A stretch of 17,246 bases of DNA from an uncultured Collinsella sp. GTDB taxonomy: Bacteria; Actinomycetota; Coriobacteriia; Coriobacteriales; Coriobacteriaceae. Of the stretch, positions 1 to 7,632 are shown one piece after another. Each line of letters begins with the position of its first letter. Position 1 is the stretch's first letter. The stretch spans positions 1 to 17,246 of the forward strand of contig CALGZY010000226.1 in assembly GCA_937934355.1 (NCBI GenBank), written 5' to 3'. The position numbers and the translations under genes are program-made. The notes below the pieces were generated by a model, which ran no database searches, was not told the origin of the DNA, and saw only the letters and a program-made list of their open reading frames with translations.

Positions 1-53
1 AGTGGAAGACGCGCTCTTACGGGAGTTCGCGCGCTAGGCGCTCGCCGCGCCTG

Positions 54-167
54 CGTGCCCTCCCGCCCGCGAGGAGGAGCGCCTCGAGCAAGCTCGAACC
101 GTACAAGACCGTCATCCGCCAATAGCTCGAGGACGACGCCCGGAACTGGCGCAAGCAGCCCTTCAAT
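54..167 (+). pseudogene. Possible IS21-family transposase (IstA) remnant
   Basis: In the frame that passes through positions 84-122 the translation reads SSKLEPYKTVIRQ, then a TAG stop at 123-125, then LEDDARNWRKQPFN. From memory this resembles the stretch that follows the helix-turn-helix region in IS21-type IstA transposases, where a tryptophan is common at the place of the stop (TGG to TAG would be one base change). The readable piece is about 35 residues, has no start codon in this frame, and is cut off at position 168 where a palindromic repeat begins. No IstB gene or terminal inverted repeat is visible. The sequence to the left lies outside the window, so the fragment could be longer. 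The match is by eye only, and a chance open frame in GC-rich DNA is the alternative. Confidence 0.4.
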
Positions 168-236
168 AAGTTGCGGTGAAATAGTGTCTGTTTTTGCTGC
201 TAGATAGCATATTCAGTCCCTAATTCACCGCAACTT
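168..236. repeat. Dispersed palindromic repeat, copy 1
   Basis: This is an imperfect inverted repeat with arms at about 168-190 and 214-236. Both arms carry the core TTGCGGTGAA, and the loop is about 23 bases. A second copy with the same core on both arms lies at 16528-16591. The element starts 12 bases beyond the stop codon of the ABC permease (minus strand). Its transcript would fold into a hairpin, so it may end or protect that mRNA. It resembles REP- or MITE-type elements in size and layout; mobility is not shown. Confidence 0.8.
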
Positions 237-248
237 GTTGGTGGTGGC

Positions 249-1463
249 TTACTGGTAGCGTAGGCATTCCACCGGGTCGAGCTTTGCTGCGCGGCGAGCG
301 GGATAGAAGCCAAAGATTACGCCGATGCCGACCGATACGGCAAACGCGCTCAACACTGTCGTAATGGAGAAGCTTGGCGTGATCGTCCCGGTAGCTCCAA
401 ACTCGCTCATGATGCCCGAGCTTGCGGCAAAGAACGTGAGGCCCCATGCCAGCAGATAGCCAATCAGGACACCTAGCAGTCCGCCGGTGACGCACAGCGC
501 CGAGGACTCGGCCAAAAACTGGGCGGTGATATCGCGACGACTTGCGCCCAGAGCGCGGCGGATGCCGATCTCGCGGATGCGCTCAGTCACGTTGGTGAGC
601 ATCATATTCATAATGCCGATACCGCCGACAAGCAGCGAGATGCTGGCGACAGCACCCATGATGAGCGAGAATGCGCCCATAAAGGAGTTGAGTGCATCGA
701 TAGCGCTTTTCATGGAGGTCGCCGATACACTGTCGTACTCATCATCCTCCGCGATGCCCTTCATCGCGCGCACCTTGGACTCGATGGTTTTGCAGAGCTC
801 ATCCATGTCCGTGCCCTCGGCGGCGAGTGCCGTCACGCTGGGGAATGAAGGATTCTCGTCGCCAAACAGTCCGGAGATGGTTTCGCGTGACATATACAGC
901 GTGAGCGAGCCCATGGAGTCGCTGCCACCATCAATCACGCCTACAATCTGCACCTCGCCGTTGGACACCTTGATGGTTTTCCCCAGCGCATCCTGTTCGT
1001 TGCCGTAAAGCTGATCGGCGCCGTTGCGGCTGATGAGCGCCACGCGCGAGCCTGATTGGGACTCGGCCTGGGAATAGGTTCGCCCCGCAACGAGCTTGCT
1101 GGCCCCCACGGCGTCGAGCATGTCGCTATCGACGCCCTGCGCCATGACGGTATAGCTTTTATCGCCGGTCTTGTACTCGGTGTACGCGCTGTCGACAATT
1201 CCGATCTGCTCTATCTGCGGCACTAGTTTTTGAAGCTTCTGAACGTCAGAATCGGTGAGTTCTTGCGACGAATAGATTTGCACCATGCGTGCCGCATTGA
1301 GGCCCAGGCTGTTGACCAGGCTGTTTTGGATGCCGCCGATGAGCGAAGTCATGGCGATAACCGAGGCGATGCCGATGACAATGCCCAGGATGGTGAGCAG
1401 GCTGCGCCCCTTGTTGGCCTCGAGCGAGTGAAGGGCTTCCTGGATGAGATCGCGGGCGCTCAT
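249..1463 (-). CDS. MacB-type ABC transporter permease
   Basis: The 404-residue protein is the membrane subunit of a MacB/FtsX-type (type VII) ABC exporter. These transporters do not carry substrate through the membrane; they couple cytoplasmic ATP hydrolysis to movement of an extracytoplasmic domain. The layout is typical: a first membrane segment at about residues 21-43, a large extracytoplasmic domain at about 45-255, and three C-terminal membrane segments near 262-288, 320-345 and 367-388. The conserved stretch NVTERIREIGIRRALGA (291-307) lies between the second and third segments and is the family hallmark. The C-terminus FYPARRAAKLDPVECLRY also fits. Its ATG overlaps the ATPase stop by 4 bases (ATGA), so the two are probably translationally coupled. 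The substrate (peptide, antibiotic or lipid) cannot be read from the sequence. Confidence 0.93.
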   Translation of the reverse strand: MSARDLIQEALHSLEANKGRSLLTILGIVIGIASVIAMTSLIGGIQNSLVNSLGLNAARMVQIYSSQELTDSDVQKLQKLVPQIEQIGIVDSAYTEYKTGDKSYTVMAQGVDSDMLDAVGASKLVAGRTYSQAESQSGSRVALISRNGADQLYGNEQDALGKTIKVSNGEVQIVGVIDGGSDSMGSLTLYMSRETISGLFGDENPSFPSVTALAAEGTDMDELCKTIESKVRAMKGIAEDDEYDSVSATSMKSAIDALNSFMGAFSLIMGAVASISLLVGGIGIMNMMLTNVTERIREIGIRRALGASRRDITAQFLAESSALCVTGGLLGVLIGYLLAWGLTFFAASSGIMSEFGATGTITPSFSITTVLSAFAVSVGIGVIFGFYPARRAAKLDPVECLRYQ

Positions 1464-2233
1464 GCCATCTCTCCTTTCGGCGGGTTGGCGGAGGCGGAAA
1501 TCATGGGCAGGCTATCCACGGCGCTGCGCAGGGTCCGCGGTGCATGTGGAATATACGCGCCATCGTGAATGCGACCGTCGCGGATGGTCACGGCACGGTC
1601 GGCCTCGGCGGCGATGCCGGGGTCGTGTGTGATAAGCACGATGGTTTTGCCGCGCTTCTGGAGCTTATGGAAGGTCTCCATCACAAGCGCTCCGGTAGCG
1701 GAGTCCAGGTTTCCCGTCGGCTCATCGGCCAGGATGATGGGCGGGTCATTGACGAGGGCGCGCGCGATTGCGACGCGCTGCATCTGGCCGCCCGAGAGCT
1801 CGGATATGCGGTGGTCCCAGTGGTCGACGGGCAGCGTGACAGCCTGCAGCGCGTGAACGGCGCGCATTTCGCGCTGGCTACGGGGCACATTGGTGTAGGC
1901 CAGCGGCAGCATCACGTTTTCGATAACCGACAGGCGCGGCAGCAGGTTGAAGCTCTGAAAGACAAAGCCAATACTCAGGGCGCGGACTTCGGTGAGCTCG
2001 TCATCATCGAGCTCGGCCACGTTGAGCCCTTGCAGGTAATAGTCGCCCGCCGTCGGTTTGTCCAGGCAGCCCAGGATGTTCATGAGCGTTGATTTGCCCG
2101 AGCCCGAGGGGCCAGTGATAGCGACGAATTCGCCGGGATTTACCGCCAGGCTCACGTTGTGCAGGATGTGGGCGCAACCTGCCTCGCTCTCAAAGATGCG
2201 GTGCACGTTGCGGATGTCGATAACGGGACGCAT
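1460..2233 (-). CDS. MacB/LolD-type ABC transporter ATPase
   Basis: The 257-residue protein is the ATP-hydrolysing subunit paired with the downstream permease. Walker A is GPSGSGKST at residues 41-49, the Q-loop glutamine is at about 93, the signature LSGGQ at 146-150, Walker B ILADEP at 167-172 with catalytic Glu171, and the H-loop histidine at 203. The phrase [13 protein letters not shown] after the Q-loop is typical of MacB/LolD-type ATPases. After about residue 225 there is a tail of some 30 residues that is not part of the core fold and has no recognisable motif. The start codon shares one base with the adaptor stop (TAATG), and the stop overlaps the permease start. Cytoplasmic, membrane-associated. 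Confidence 0.95.
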   Translation of the reverse strand: MRPVIDIRNVHRIFESEAGCAHILHNVSLAVNPGEFVAITGPSGSGKSTLMNILGCLDKPTAGDYYLQGLNVAELDDDELTEVRALSIGFVFQSFNLLPRLSVIENVMLPLAYTNVPRSQREMRAVHALQAVTLPVDHWDHRISELSGGQMQRVAIARALVNDPPIILADEPTGNLDSATGALVMETFHKLQKRGKTIVLITHDPGIAAEADRAVTIRDGRIHDGAYIPHAPRTLRSAVDSLPMISASANPPKGEMA

Positions 2234-3666
2234 TACATGTCCTCATCGGCAGACATACTGCCAGAATCTGCGCTGTAGCCGCCGTCAGCCGTTGCGTCCG
2301 CTCCGGTGTCCATGACGAGGGTGTCGCCATCGCGCAGCTTGGTAACCGGCACGTTGGGGTTGATCTCGTTGCCCTGGTCGTCGCGCTTGACCTGCGTCTT
2401 GCCGACTACGGCTTCGTTGTCGTTTTGCGTCACGACGGTCACCTTCACGCGACGGGATTGCTTGCCCTCGTCGTCGGTTGCCACGTTGACGTAATAGTGT
2501 TCGCCGTCTTCGGTCATGAGCGCCATCGTCGGCACCATCACCACGTCGTCGAGCTGCTCGGTCACCACCGATACCTCGGCCGTCATGCCCGGCTTCAGGC
2601 GCGCGTCGGGCGCCTCGATGAGAATGTCGACGTTAAAGGTTACGCTGCCGCCGCCGTAGCTGGAGTCGGAGTTTGCCACCGAGGCGATGGCCGTGACCGT
2701 TCCCTGACTCACGATATCGGGAAACGCGGGATACGTAACGTTGGCACTCTGCCCAACGGCGATCTTGGCGATGTCCTTTTCGCCCACCTGCACGGTCACC
2801 TTCATCTTGGATAGGTCGGCGATCTGCATGCACTGCTTGCCGCCACTCGTATCGCTTTCGCCCATGATCATGCCGCCTGTTACCGTGGCGCCCACCTTGG
2901 CGTTGAGCTCCACGATGCTGCCCGAGCTCGGGGCCGTGACCGTACGGCTGGCGGCCTTGGCGTTCGCCTGATCGAGGTTTGCCTGGGCCGATGCGAGGCT
3001 GCGCTGCGCGGCCGATACGGCGTTCGTGTCCGCTGATGCGGCGGAGATGCCAGCCGCGGCAGAAGCTCCATCGACGTCCGTCGTTGGGGCGGCCTGTGCG
3101 GCAGCTGCGGCTTTCTGCGCGTTGGTGAGGTCTTCCTGAGCGGCCGCAACTGCACGCTGCGCCTCGGCAACATTGCGATCGAGCTCGTCGTTTTTAATGG
3201 TCATAAGCACGTCGCCCTCGTTGACGGATTGGCCTGCCTGCACGTTGATCGAATCGACCGTACCGTCGACAGAAGGGGAGACCACTGCGGACGAAATAGG
3301 CTTGAGCTGGCCTTTCGCCTCGACGGTCGTGGAAAACGTGCCCTCGGTCACCATGTCGGTCACAGGCCCGCTAGCGCCCTGTGGCTGCGCATTGATAACA
3401 AGGGTTGCGACAATGGCAATGAGCGCGATGGCGCCCACGACGCCGGCGGCAATACCGCGTCGAATCAGCTTTTTGCGTCGACGTTCGGCACGTTTTGCCT
3501 TGAGCTTGGCATATGCCTCTTCATCGGAAATCTCGGCCGTATCGTTTATGCGTTCGTTCTGCTTTTCGGCATGAACGTCTGTAATCAGAGGAATCGTTTC
3601 GGTGGCACCTTCGGGCGTGTTCTCGGTATCATCCGGGCCCGGTGTGATCGTGGGGACATTCGGCAT
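2233..3666 (-). CDS. MacA/HlyD-type periplasmic adaptor-like subunit
   Basis: The 477-residue protein is a membrane-fusion-type adaptor for the MacB-like transporter. Residues 1-70 are an acidic then very basic cytoplasmic segment, and one membrane helix spans about 71-92. Two lipoyl/biotinyl-like halves follow at about 129-158 and 244-270. Between them lies an Ala/Gln-rich, probably coiled-coil hairpin (about 162-240), and beta-barrel segments follow to about 370. In Gram-negative bacteria MacA docks onto an outer-membrane channel. In a Gram-positive the equivalent protein (as in B. subtilis YknX) modulates the ATPase-permease pair instead. The C-terminus is Asp/Ser/Gly-rich. The start has a clear AAGGAG Shine-Dalgarno 5 bases upstream. 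First gene of the operon. Confidence 0.92.
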   Translation of the reverse strand: MPNVPTITPGPDDTENTPEGATETIPLITDVHAEKQNERINDTAEISDEEAYAKLKAKRAERRRKKLIRRGIAAGVVGAIALIAIVATLVINAQPQGASGPVTDMVTEGTFSTTVEAKGQLKPISSAVVSPSVDGTVDSINVQAGQSVNEGDVLMTIKNDELDRNVAEAQRAVAAAQEDLTNAQKAAAAAQAAPTTDVDGASAAAGISAASADTNAVSAAQRSLASAQANLDQANAKAASRTVTAPSSGSIVELNAKVGATVTGGMIMGESDTSGGKQCMQIADLSKMKVTVQVGEKDIAKIAVGQSANVTYPAFPDIVSQGTVTAIASVANSDSSYGGGSVTFNVDILIEAPDARLKPGMTAEVSVVTEQLDDVVMVPTMALMTEDGEHYYVNVATDDEGKQSRRVKVTVVTQNDNEAVVGKTQVKRDDQGNEINPNVPVTKLRDGDTLVMDTGADATADGGYSADSGSMSADEDM

Positions 3667-3696
3667 AGCGTCTCCTTTATAGAAAGAACCTCGTTA

Positions 3697-3726
3697 AGTA
3701 TATACGCCCACCGGTTGGGGCGGGCG
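3697..3726 (-). promoter_or_regulatory. Candidate promoter and small hairpin ahead of the export operon
   Basis: On the minus strand TATACT (3697-3702) matches five of six bases of a sigma-A -10 box and lies about 31 bases upstream of the adaptor start. No good -35 box is seen. Just upstream, 3705-3712 and 3719-3726 form an 8-bp stem (one G-U pair) with a 6-base loop. It could be a weak terminator for the L,D-transpeptidase, but it has no U-run. Confidence 0.3.
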
Positions 3727-3798
3727 CATGGGACGGTTTCTTTCGGAACTGTTAGATTGGTCGCAGCGGTTCCACGTTGTAGGAACGCGCGCGTTGCA

Positions 3799-5532
3799 CT
3801 ACGAGTGGACAACCACGCACAGACCGACTTTGATGCAGTCGTGAAGTGCCTTGGCGTCTGCCAGGCGCAGGTTGATGCAACCGTGGCTGCCGCACCACTT
3901 ATAGGACTCGGCATTATCGAAGCTCTTGTCGTTTTGCCATGTAGCGTCGTGGAAGCCGATCATGTTGCCCTCAAACGGCATCCAGTAGCTCACCGGGCTC
4001 TCGTATTTGGGCTTACCGGTCTCGGGGTCCTTGGCTCCGATCAGGGTGCTGCCGCCGTCGTTGCTGTTGATTTGCCACACGCCCTCGGAGGTGGCGTCTT
4101 CGCCCGGTTTGCCGGAAATAAAGTTGGCCTCCCAAACGATATTACCGTTCTCGTCATAGTAGCGCGCGTGCTGCTCGGACAGGTCGACGTCGATATACGC
4201 CTTCCAGTCGGGCTCTCCCTTTGCAGTAAAGGTGTCGGCCTTCTGGGAGTACTTGATCTCGATCTCGCCGGTCTGCTTGTTGTTAATGGCGTCCTCGACC
4301 TGCTTGGCGAGCGAGCTGCTGTCGATGGACCAACCAAAGTCGCCGCCTTCGACGGCGCACTGCTTGCCATCGGCGCGCGTCCACCAGCGAGTGGAGCCCA
4401 CGGTATTAAAGCCGTTGGCGAGCTCGGCTGCCCAGCTGCTGATCTGCGACGTATCGAGCGTGGGGTTGGCCGGATCGGCAAAGCTGATCCACTGCAGCAC
4501 GGAGCTGCCGTCGACCTTTCCGGCATCCTCGCCGTTGAGCTTGAGGGTCACGTTGACGCCCAAGAAGTTGTTGGCGGCATCGCATGCGGCCTGAATCTGA
4601 TCATCGGTCAGCGTTCCATTGAGCGGCTCATAGGCATCGTTGCCGAGCTTGGAAAGATCTACGGTCTCGGCCAGCGAGGCGAGCTCGAGCTCGGCATATT
4701 TAATGACATGCTCGCGGTTGAGTTTTTCGTTGGAGCGCGCCTTCTCGACGGTAAACTTGCCCGCTTGCTCGTCATAGGAGCTATTGGCCTCGAACGTGCC
4801 CGAACGTCCTTCGTTAAACTCGTCGATGGCGGCGCCGAGATCCTTCTCAAACTTCTTTTGGTCAAAGGTATCGGAGAGCATGGACAGGTCGACGTCTTGA
4901 TCAAGATCGACTTCGTTGGTGGTAGCGGTTGTTTTGGTCTTGCCGCTTAAGGATTCCACAAGGCGGACCGGCCATACAAAGGCTTCGTTGTGGCCGATGA
5001 TCTCTTTTGCGGCAGCTTCACCGTCGACGATGGGTTCATCGGACTCGGGCTGATAGGACCAGCTAAAGTCATCGCCTGTCACGGTGAGCTTATAGTGCTT
5101 CCATGCCGAGTTGACCTTGGTGGCGGCAGACGAAGCGTTGGAGAACGAGACGTCGACGCCGGCAATGGTGGTGTTGGGGTATGCTAGCTGCGAAAACGCT
5201 ACGATGCCTACGATATAGACAATGACGATTAGACCCAGGACGACAAAGAGCGTCGTCTTTTTGCCCGACTTATTGTTGCCGGCGGACTTGCGCGCGGGGC
5301 CACGATCGCCTCGAGCGTTCGTCGGGGGCTGCTTGGGCGCATTGCCGTTTGCCTGGCGCTGCTGACGTTGTTGACGCTGCTGTCGCTGTTGGTTCGGGCG
5401 TTGGGAAGCGTTTGCTGCACTACGCTGCTGACCGTGGCTCGGCGCGATAGGACGCGGCGACTGAACGCCGCCGGTGTGCCTGCTCGGCTGCTGCGGATCG
5501 GGAATCAGTTGAGTTCGATCGTTTTGCGACAT
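3799..5532 (-). CDS. Membrane-anchored L,D-transpeptidase (YkuD domain)
   Basis: The protein makes 3-3 cross-links in peptidoglycan or attaches proteins to it, acting outside the membrane. From the ATG at 5532 it has 577 residues. A cytoplasmic tail of about 90 residues is very rich in Gln, Arg and Pro, with a QRQ-type run near residues 49-60. One membrane helix spans about 94-117, and a long extracytoplasmic region resembles the putative peptidoglycan-binding domains found ahead of YkuD. The C-terminal YkuD domain (about 442-577) has the catalytic motif SHGCINL with Cys552, and a conserved histidine in IGFHDATW (His528). An alternative ATG at 5541 adds three residues but lies only one base after the AAGGA Shine-Dalgarno; the chosen ATG is 10 bases away. 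Its substrate stem peptides are unknown. It is followed by the export operon in the same direction. Confidence 0.93.
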   Translation of the reverse strand: MSQNDRTQLIPDPQQPSRHTGGVQSPRPIAPSHGQQRSAANASQRPNQQRQQRQQRQQRQANGNAPKQPPTNARGDRGPARKSAGNNKSGKKTTLFVVLGLIVIVYIVGIVAFSQLAYPNTTIAGVDVSFSNASSAATKVNSAWKHYKLTVTGDDFSWSYQPESDEPIVDGEAAAKEIIGHNEAFVWPVRLVESLSGKTKTTATTNEVDLDQDVDLSMLSDTFDQKKFEKDLGAAIDEFNEGRSGTFEANSSYDEQAGKFTVEKARSNEKLNREHVIKYAELELASLAETVDLSKLGNDAYEPLNGTLTDDQIQAACDAANNFLGVNVTLKLNGEDAGKVDGSSVLQWISFADPANPTLDTSQISSWAAELANGFNTVGSTRWWTRADGKQCAVEGGDFGWSIDSSSLAKQVEDAINNKQTGEIEIKYSQKADTFTAKGEPDWKAYIDVDLSEQHARYYDENGNIVWEANFISGKPGEDATSEGVWQINSNDGGSTLIGAKDPETGKPKYESPVSYWMPFEGNMIGFHDATWQNDKSFDNAESYKWCGSHGCINLRLADAKALHDCIKVGLCVVVHS

Positions 5533-5589
5533 CGTATGCATATCCTTCGATTTTCGCCTTGCGGTTCATCGTGTTTTTACTGGGCTTGC

Positions 5590-5595
5590 ATTATA
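5590..5595 (-). promoter_or_regulatory. -10 box for the L,D-transpeptidase gene
   Basis: The minus strand carries a perfect TATAAT here, about 57 bases upstream of the chosen start codon and downstream of the serine dehydratase terminator. No clear -35 hexamer lies 16-18 bases further upstream, so only the -10 element is supported. Confidence 0.5.
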
Positions 5596-5631
5596 GCGAT
5601 TGCCCTGCTGTTTGTGGTACGGAAACGGTGG

Positions 5632-5665
5632 CATTCAAAAGAGGTGGGACATTTGTCCCACCTTT
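5632..5665 (-). terminator. Terminator after the L-serine dehydratase gene
   Basis: A perfect 9-bp stem (AGGTGGGAC with GTCCCACCT, 5642-5650 and 5655-5663) with a 4-base loop lies 18 bases past the dehydratase stop. On the minus strand it is followed by CTTTTG, a short U-run. The A's on the other side make it weakly bidirectional in form. Confidence 0.75.
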
Positions 5666-5681
5666 GAGTCGTTCTTTGCCG

Positions 5682-7289
5682 CTATCCGCACACACCGCAT
5701 TTTGCACAGGCCGAAAGTGCGGCCGGAGCCTGCGCGATGCCGCCCTTTGCCGTCTCGCGCAGCGTGGCCGGCAACGCGTGGCCCACCGAAAGCATGACAT
5801 GTGCCATCTGGTCAAACGGCACCAAGCTCTTAATGCCTGCGAGGGCGAGTTGTGCCGAGCTAAAGGCCGCTGCCACGCCGATGGCGTTGCGGTTTTGGCA
5901 GGGCACCTCCACGAGGCCACCGACGGGGTCACAAACGAGGCCCAGCAGGTTACTCAGCGCGATGGAACTGGCGTCGAGCGCCTGCTCGGGCGTGCCGCCG
6001 AGCATCTGCACCAGCGCGGCGGCTGCCATGGCAGCGGCGCTTCCCACCTCGGCTTGGCAGCCGCCCTCGGCGCCGGCAACGCAGGCGCTTGTGGTGAGGT
6101 TGAGGCCGATGGCGGCTGCGCAGTAGAGCGCGTCCATGACCTGCTCGTCGTCGAGCTGCAGGCGATCGGCGAGCGCCAGCACGCAGCCGGGCACAACACC
6201 CGCGGATCCTGCCGTCGGAGCTGCGACGATTACGCCCATCGTGGCCGAGCGCTCGAGCACGGCCATGGCGCGGGCTACGGCGTCGGTCTGGACGGCGCCC
6301 ATCAGGCTCGTGCTCAAATCGTTGCGGCCGGTGGCATCGACGAGTTTGGCCTCGCCGCCGATAAGCCCGCCGAGCGATCGCTGCGGATTGGCGATGGGGG
6401 CCGTGGTCTCCTCGCGCATGACGTCGAGCACGCGACGCATGGCGTCGACGGCGTGGGCTTCGCCGGTCAGGCGCGCCTCACGCACGGCCATGACGGCGCC
6501 GATGCTGAGCCCCAGTTCCTCGCACGCATCGAGCAGCTGCTCGCCGTCGTCGAAGATCTCCTTGGCCGAGACGCCGGGGGAGAGCGACGAAGCAGAACCG
6601 GGGAGCTCGATAAAGGTCGCGTAATCGACATTGTCGAGCTTGCGTAACATGGGGACGACGGTGTCGTCGGGCGCACCGTCGGTCTCAAAGACGGAGTAGG
6701 CCTGGCCGCCCACTTCGGTTCGGTAGGTGCGGCAGAAGGCGATGTTCACGTGGGCGTAGGCGAGCAGGTTCGTGAGCGCGGCGAGCACGCCGGGAACGTC
6801 CTTGTGCGCCACGAAGAGCGTGGAATACATGCCCGAGATGTCGACGCCGACGCCGTTAATGCGGCTGATGCGCATCTTGCCGCCGCCCAGGCTCTCGCCG
6901 CGGACCTGCGCCGTGGCGCCCGTGTCGTCGACCATATCGATGTCGACGGTGTTGGGGTGGATGGAGGCGTCGTCGCCCTTGATGTCAAAGTGATATTCGA
7001 GGCCCTGCTCGCGAGCGAGGTCGAAGGCCTGCTTGATGTTCTCGTCATCGGTGTCGAGGCCCAGGATGCCCGCGACGAGCGCACGGTCGGTGCCGTGGCC
7101 GCGGTAGGTGTGGGCGAAGGAGTTCCATAGGCCAAAGGTGACTTTGGCGATGCGGCCTTCTAGCAGGCTGGCGGCAACTTGGGCGCACCGCAAGGCGCCG
7201 GCGGTGTGCGATGAGCTGGGGCCGACCATGACGGGCCCCAAGATCTCGAATGCCGAGGTCGTAGCTAGTGTTTGCGGCTTGCCTGCCAT
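5682..7289 (-). CDS. sdaA: L-serine dehydratase, iron-sulfur type, single chain
   Basis: The enzyme deaminates L-serine to pyruvate and ammonia with a [4Fe-4S] cluster in the cytoplasm. It has 535 residues. The beta domain starts with FEILGPVMVGPSSSHTAGA (about 14-32). An ACT-like regulatory segment follows at about 152-230, as in the separate SdaAB subunit of Firmicutes. The alpha catalytic domain covers about 240-520. Likely cluster cysteines are C411 (GCQAE), C453 (CDPVGG) and C464 (VPCQNRNA). The C-terminus carries three more cysteines, CAKCGVCG (528-535). The chosen ATG has AGGAG 5 bases upstream (7295-7299). A longer frame to 7406 would begin inside a palindromic repeat and has no ribosome site, so it is rejected. 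The gene is separated from metK by a terminator and must have its own promoter, which was not identified with confidence. Confidence 0.95.
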   Translation of the reverse strand: MAGKPQTLATTSAFEILGPVMVGPSSSHTAGALRCAQVAASLLEGRIAKVTFGLWNSFAHTYRGHGTDRALVAGILGLDTDDENIKQAFDLAREQGLEYHFDIKGDDASIHPNTVDIDMVDDTGATAQVRGESLGGGKMRISRINGVGVDISGMYSTLFVAHKDVPGVLAALTNLLAYAHVNIAFCRTYRTEVGGQAYSVFETDGAPDDTVVPMLRKLDNVDYATFIELPGSASSLSPGVSAKEIFDDGEQLLDACEELGLSIGAVMAVREARLTGEAHAVDAMRRVLDVMREETTAPIANPQRSLGGLIGGEAKLVDATGRNDLSTSLMGAVQTDAVARAMAVLERSATMGVIVAAPTAGSAGVVPGCVLALADRLQLDDEQVMDALYCAAAIGLNLTTSACVAGAEGGCQAEVGSAAAMAAAALVQMLGGTPEQALDASSIALSNLLGLVCDPVGGLVEVPCQNRNAIGVAAAFSSAQLALAGIKSLVPFDQMAHVMLSVGHALPATLRETAKGGIAQAPAALSACAKCGVCG

Positions 7290-7344
7290 ATGCGCTCCTG
7301 TTCTATCCCGTCGTCCCGAGGGGCGGGGCATACTCTGTCCCGCC

Positions 7345-7465
7345 GTTCCGAGGGCTTTGGTATTTGGTCGCCTGCTCGGGCAGTCCTGCTCGCACGGAGA
7401 GCACATTAAGTGCTCTCCGGCTCGTGCGGAACTCGCGACCGACCAGATACCAAAGCCCTCGGAAC
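7345..7465. repeat. Long inverted repeat with inner hairpin
   Basis: The outer arms are 26 bases long (7345-7370 and 7440-7465) and differ at one position; they read GTTCCGAGGGCTTTGG and onward. Nested inside, 7396-7404 and 7410-7418 form a perfect 9-bp stem with a 5-base loop, extended by CGCACG on both sides with a short bulge. It lies in the 343-base gap between metK and the serine dehydratase gene, upstream of the latter's start. The remaining sequence at 7466-7561 shows no recognisable gene. The element looks like a dispersed palindromic repeat, but only one copy is seen in this window. Confidence 0.8.
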
Positions 7466-7561
7466 TTAGGATACATGGTTGGAGTCGCTCTGCTGCGAAA
7501 TTTATCGGCCTATGACCTATTCCATGTCCCAGGTCGGCTCATCTTCACCACCTTTAAATAA

Positions 7562-7595
7562 AAAAGAAGTACCGGTTGGAGTCGGTACTTCTTTT
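7562..7595 (-). terminator. metK terminator
   Basis: A perfect 12-bp stem (AAAAGAAGTACC at 7562-7573 with GGTACTTCTTTT at 7584-7595) and a 10-base loop lie 37 bases past the metK stop. The minus-strand transcript ends in a U-rich run, the classic intrinsic terminator form. Confidence 0.9.
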
Positions 7596-7632
7596 GGTGC
7601 GTTGTTTCTTGGCTGTAGCTTTTGCCGTTAGC

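Noticed and set aside
1..36. Short frame VEDALLREFAR ending in TAG, possibly the C-terminus of a gene to the left
   Set aside because: Only 11 codons are visible, too few to call a gene; it could equally be part of the decayed transposase in a shifted frame.
3229..4950. 573-codon plus-strand open frame opposite the adaptor and L,D-transpeptidase genes
   Set aside because: It crosses two well-supported minus-strand genes, has no ribosome site or recognisable domain, and is a typical antisense shadow in GC-rich DNA.
7290..7406. 39-residue N-terminal extension of the serine dehydratase
   Set aside because: It is translated from the palindromic repeat and lacks a ribosome site; the ATG at 7289 has a strong one and the family sequence begins soon after it.
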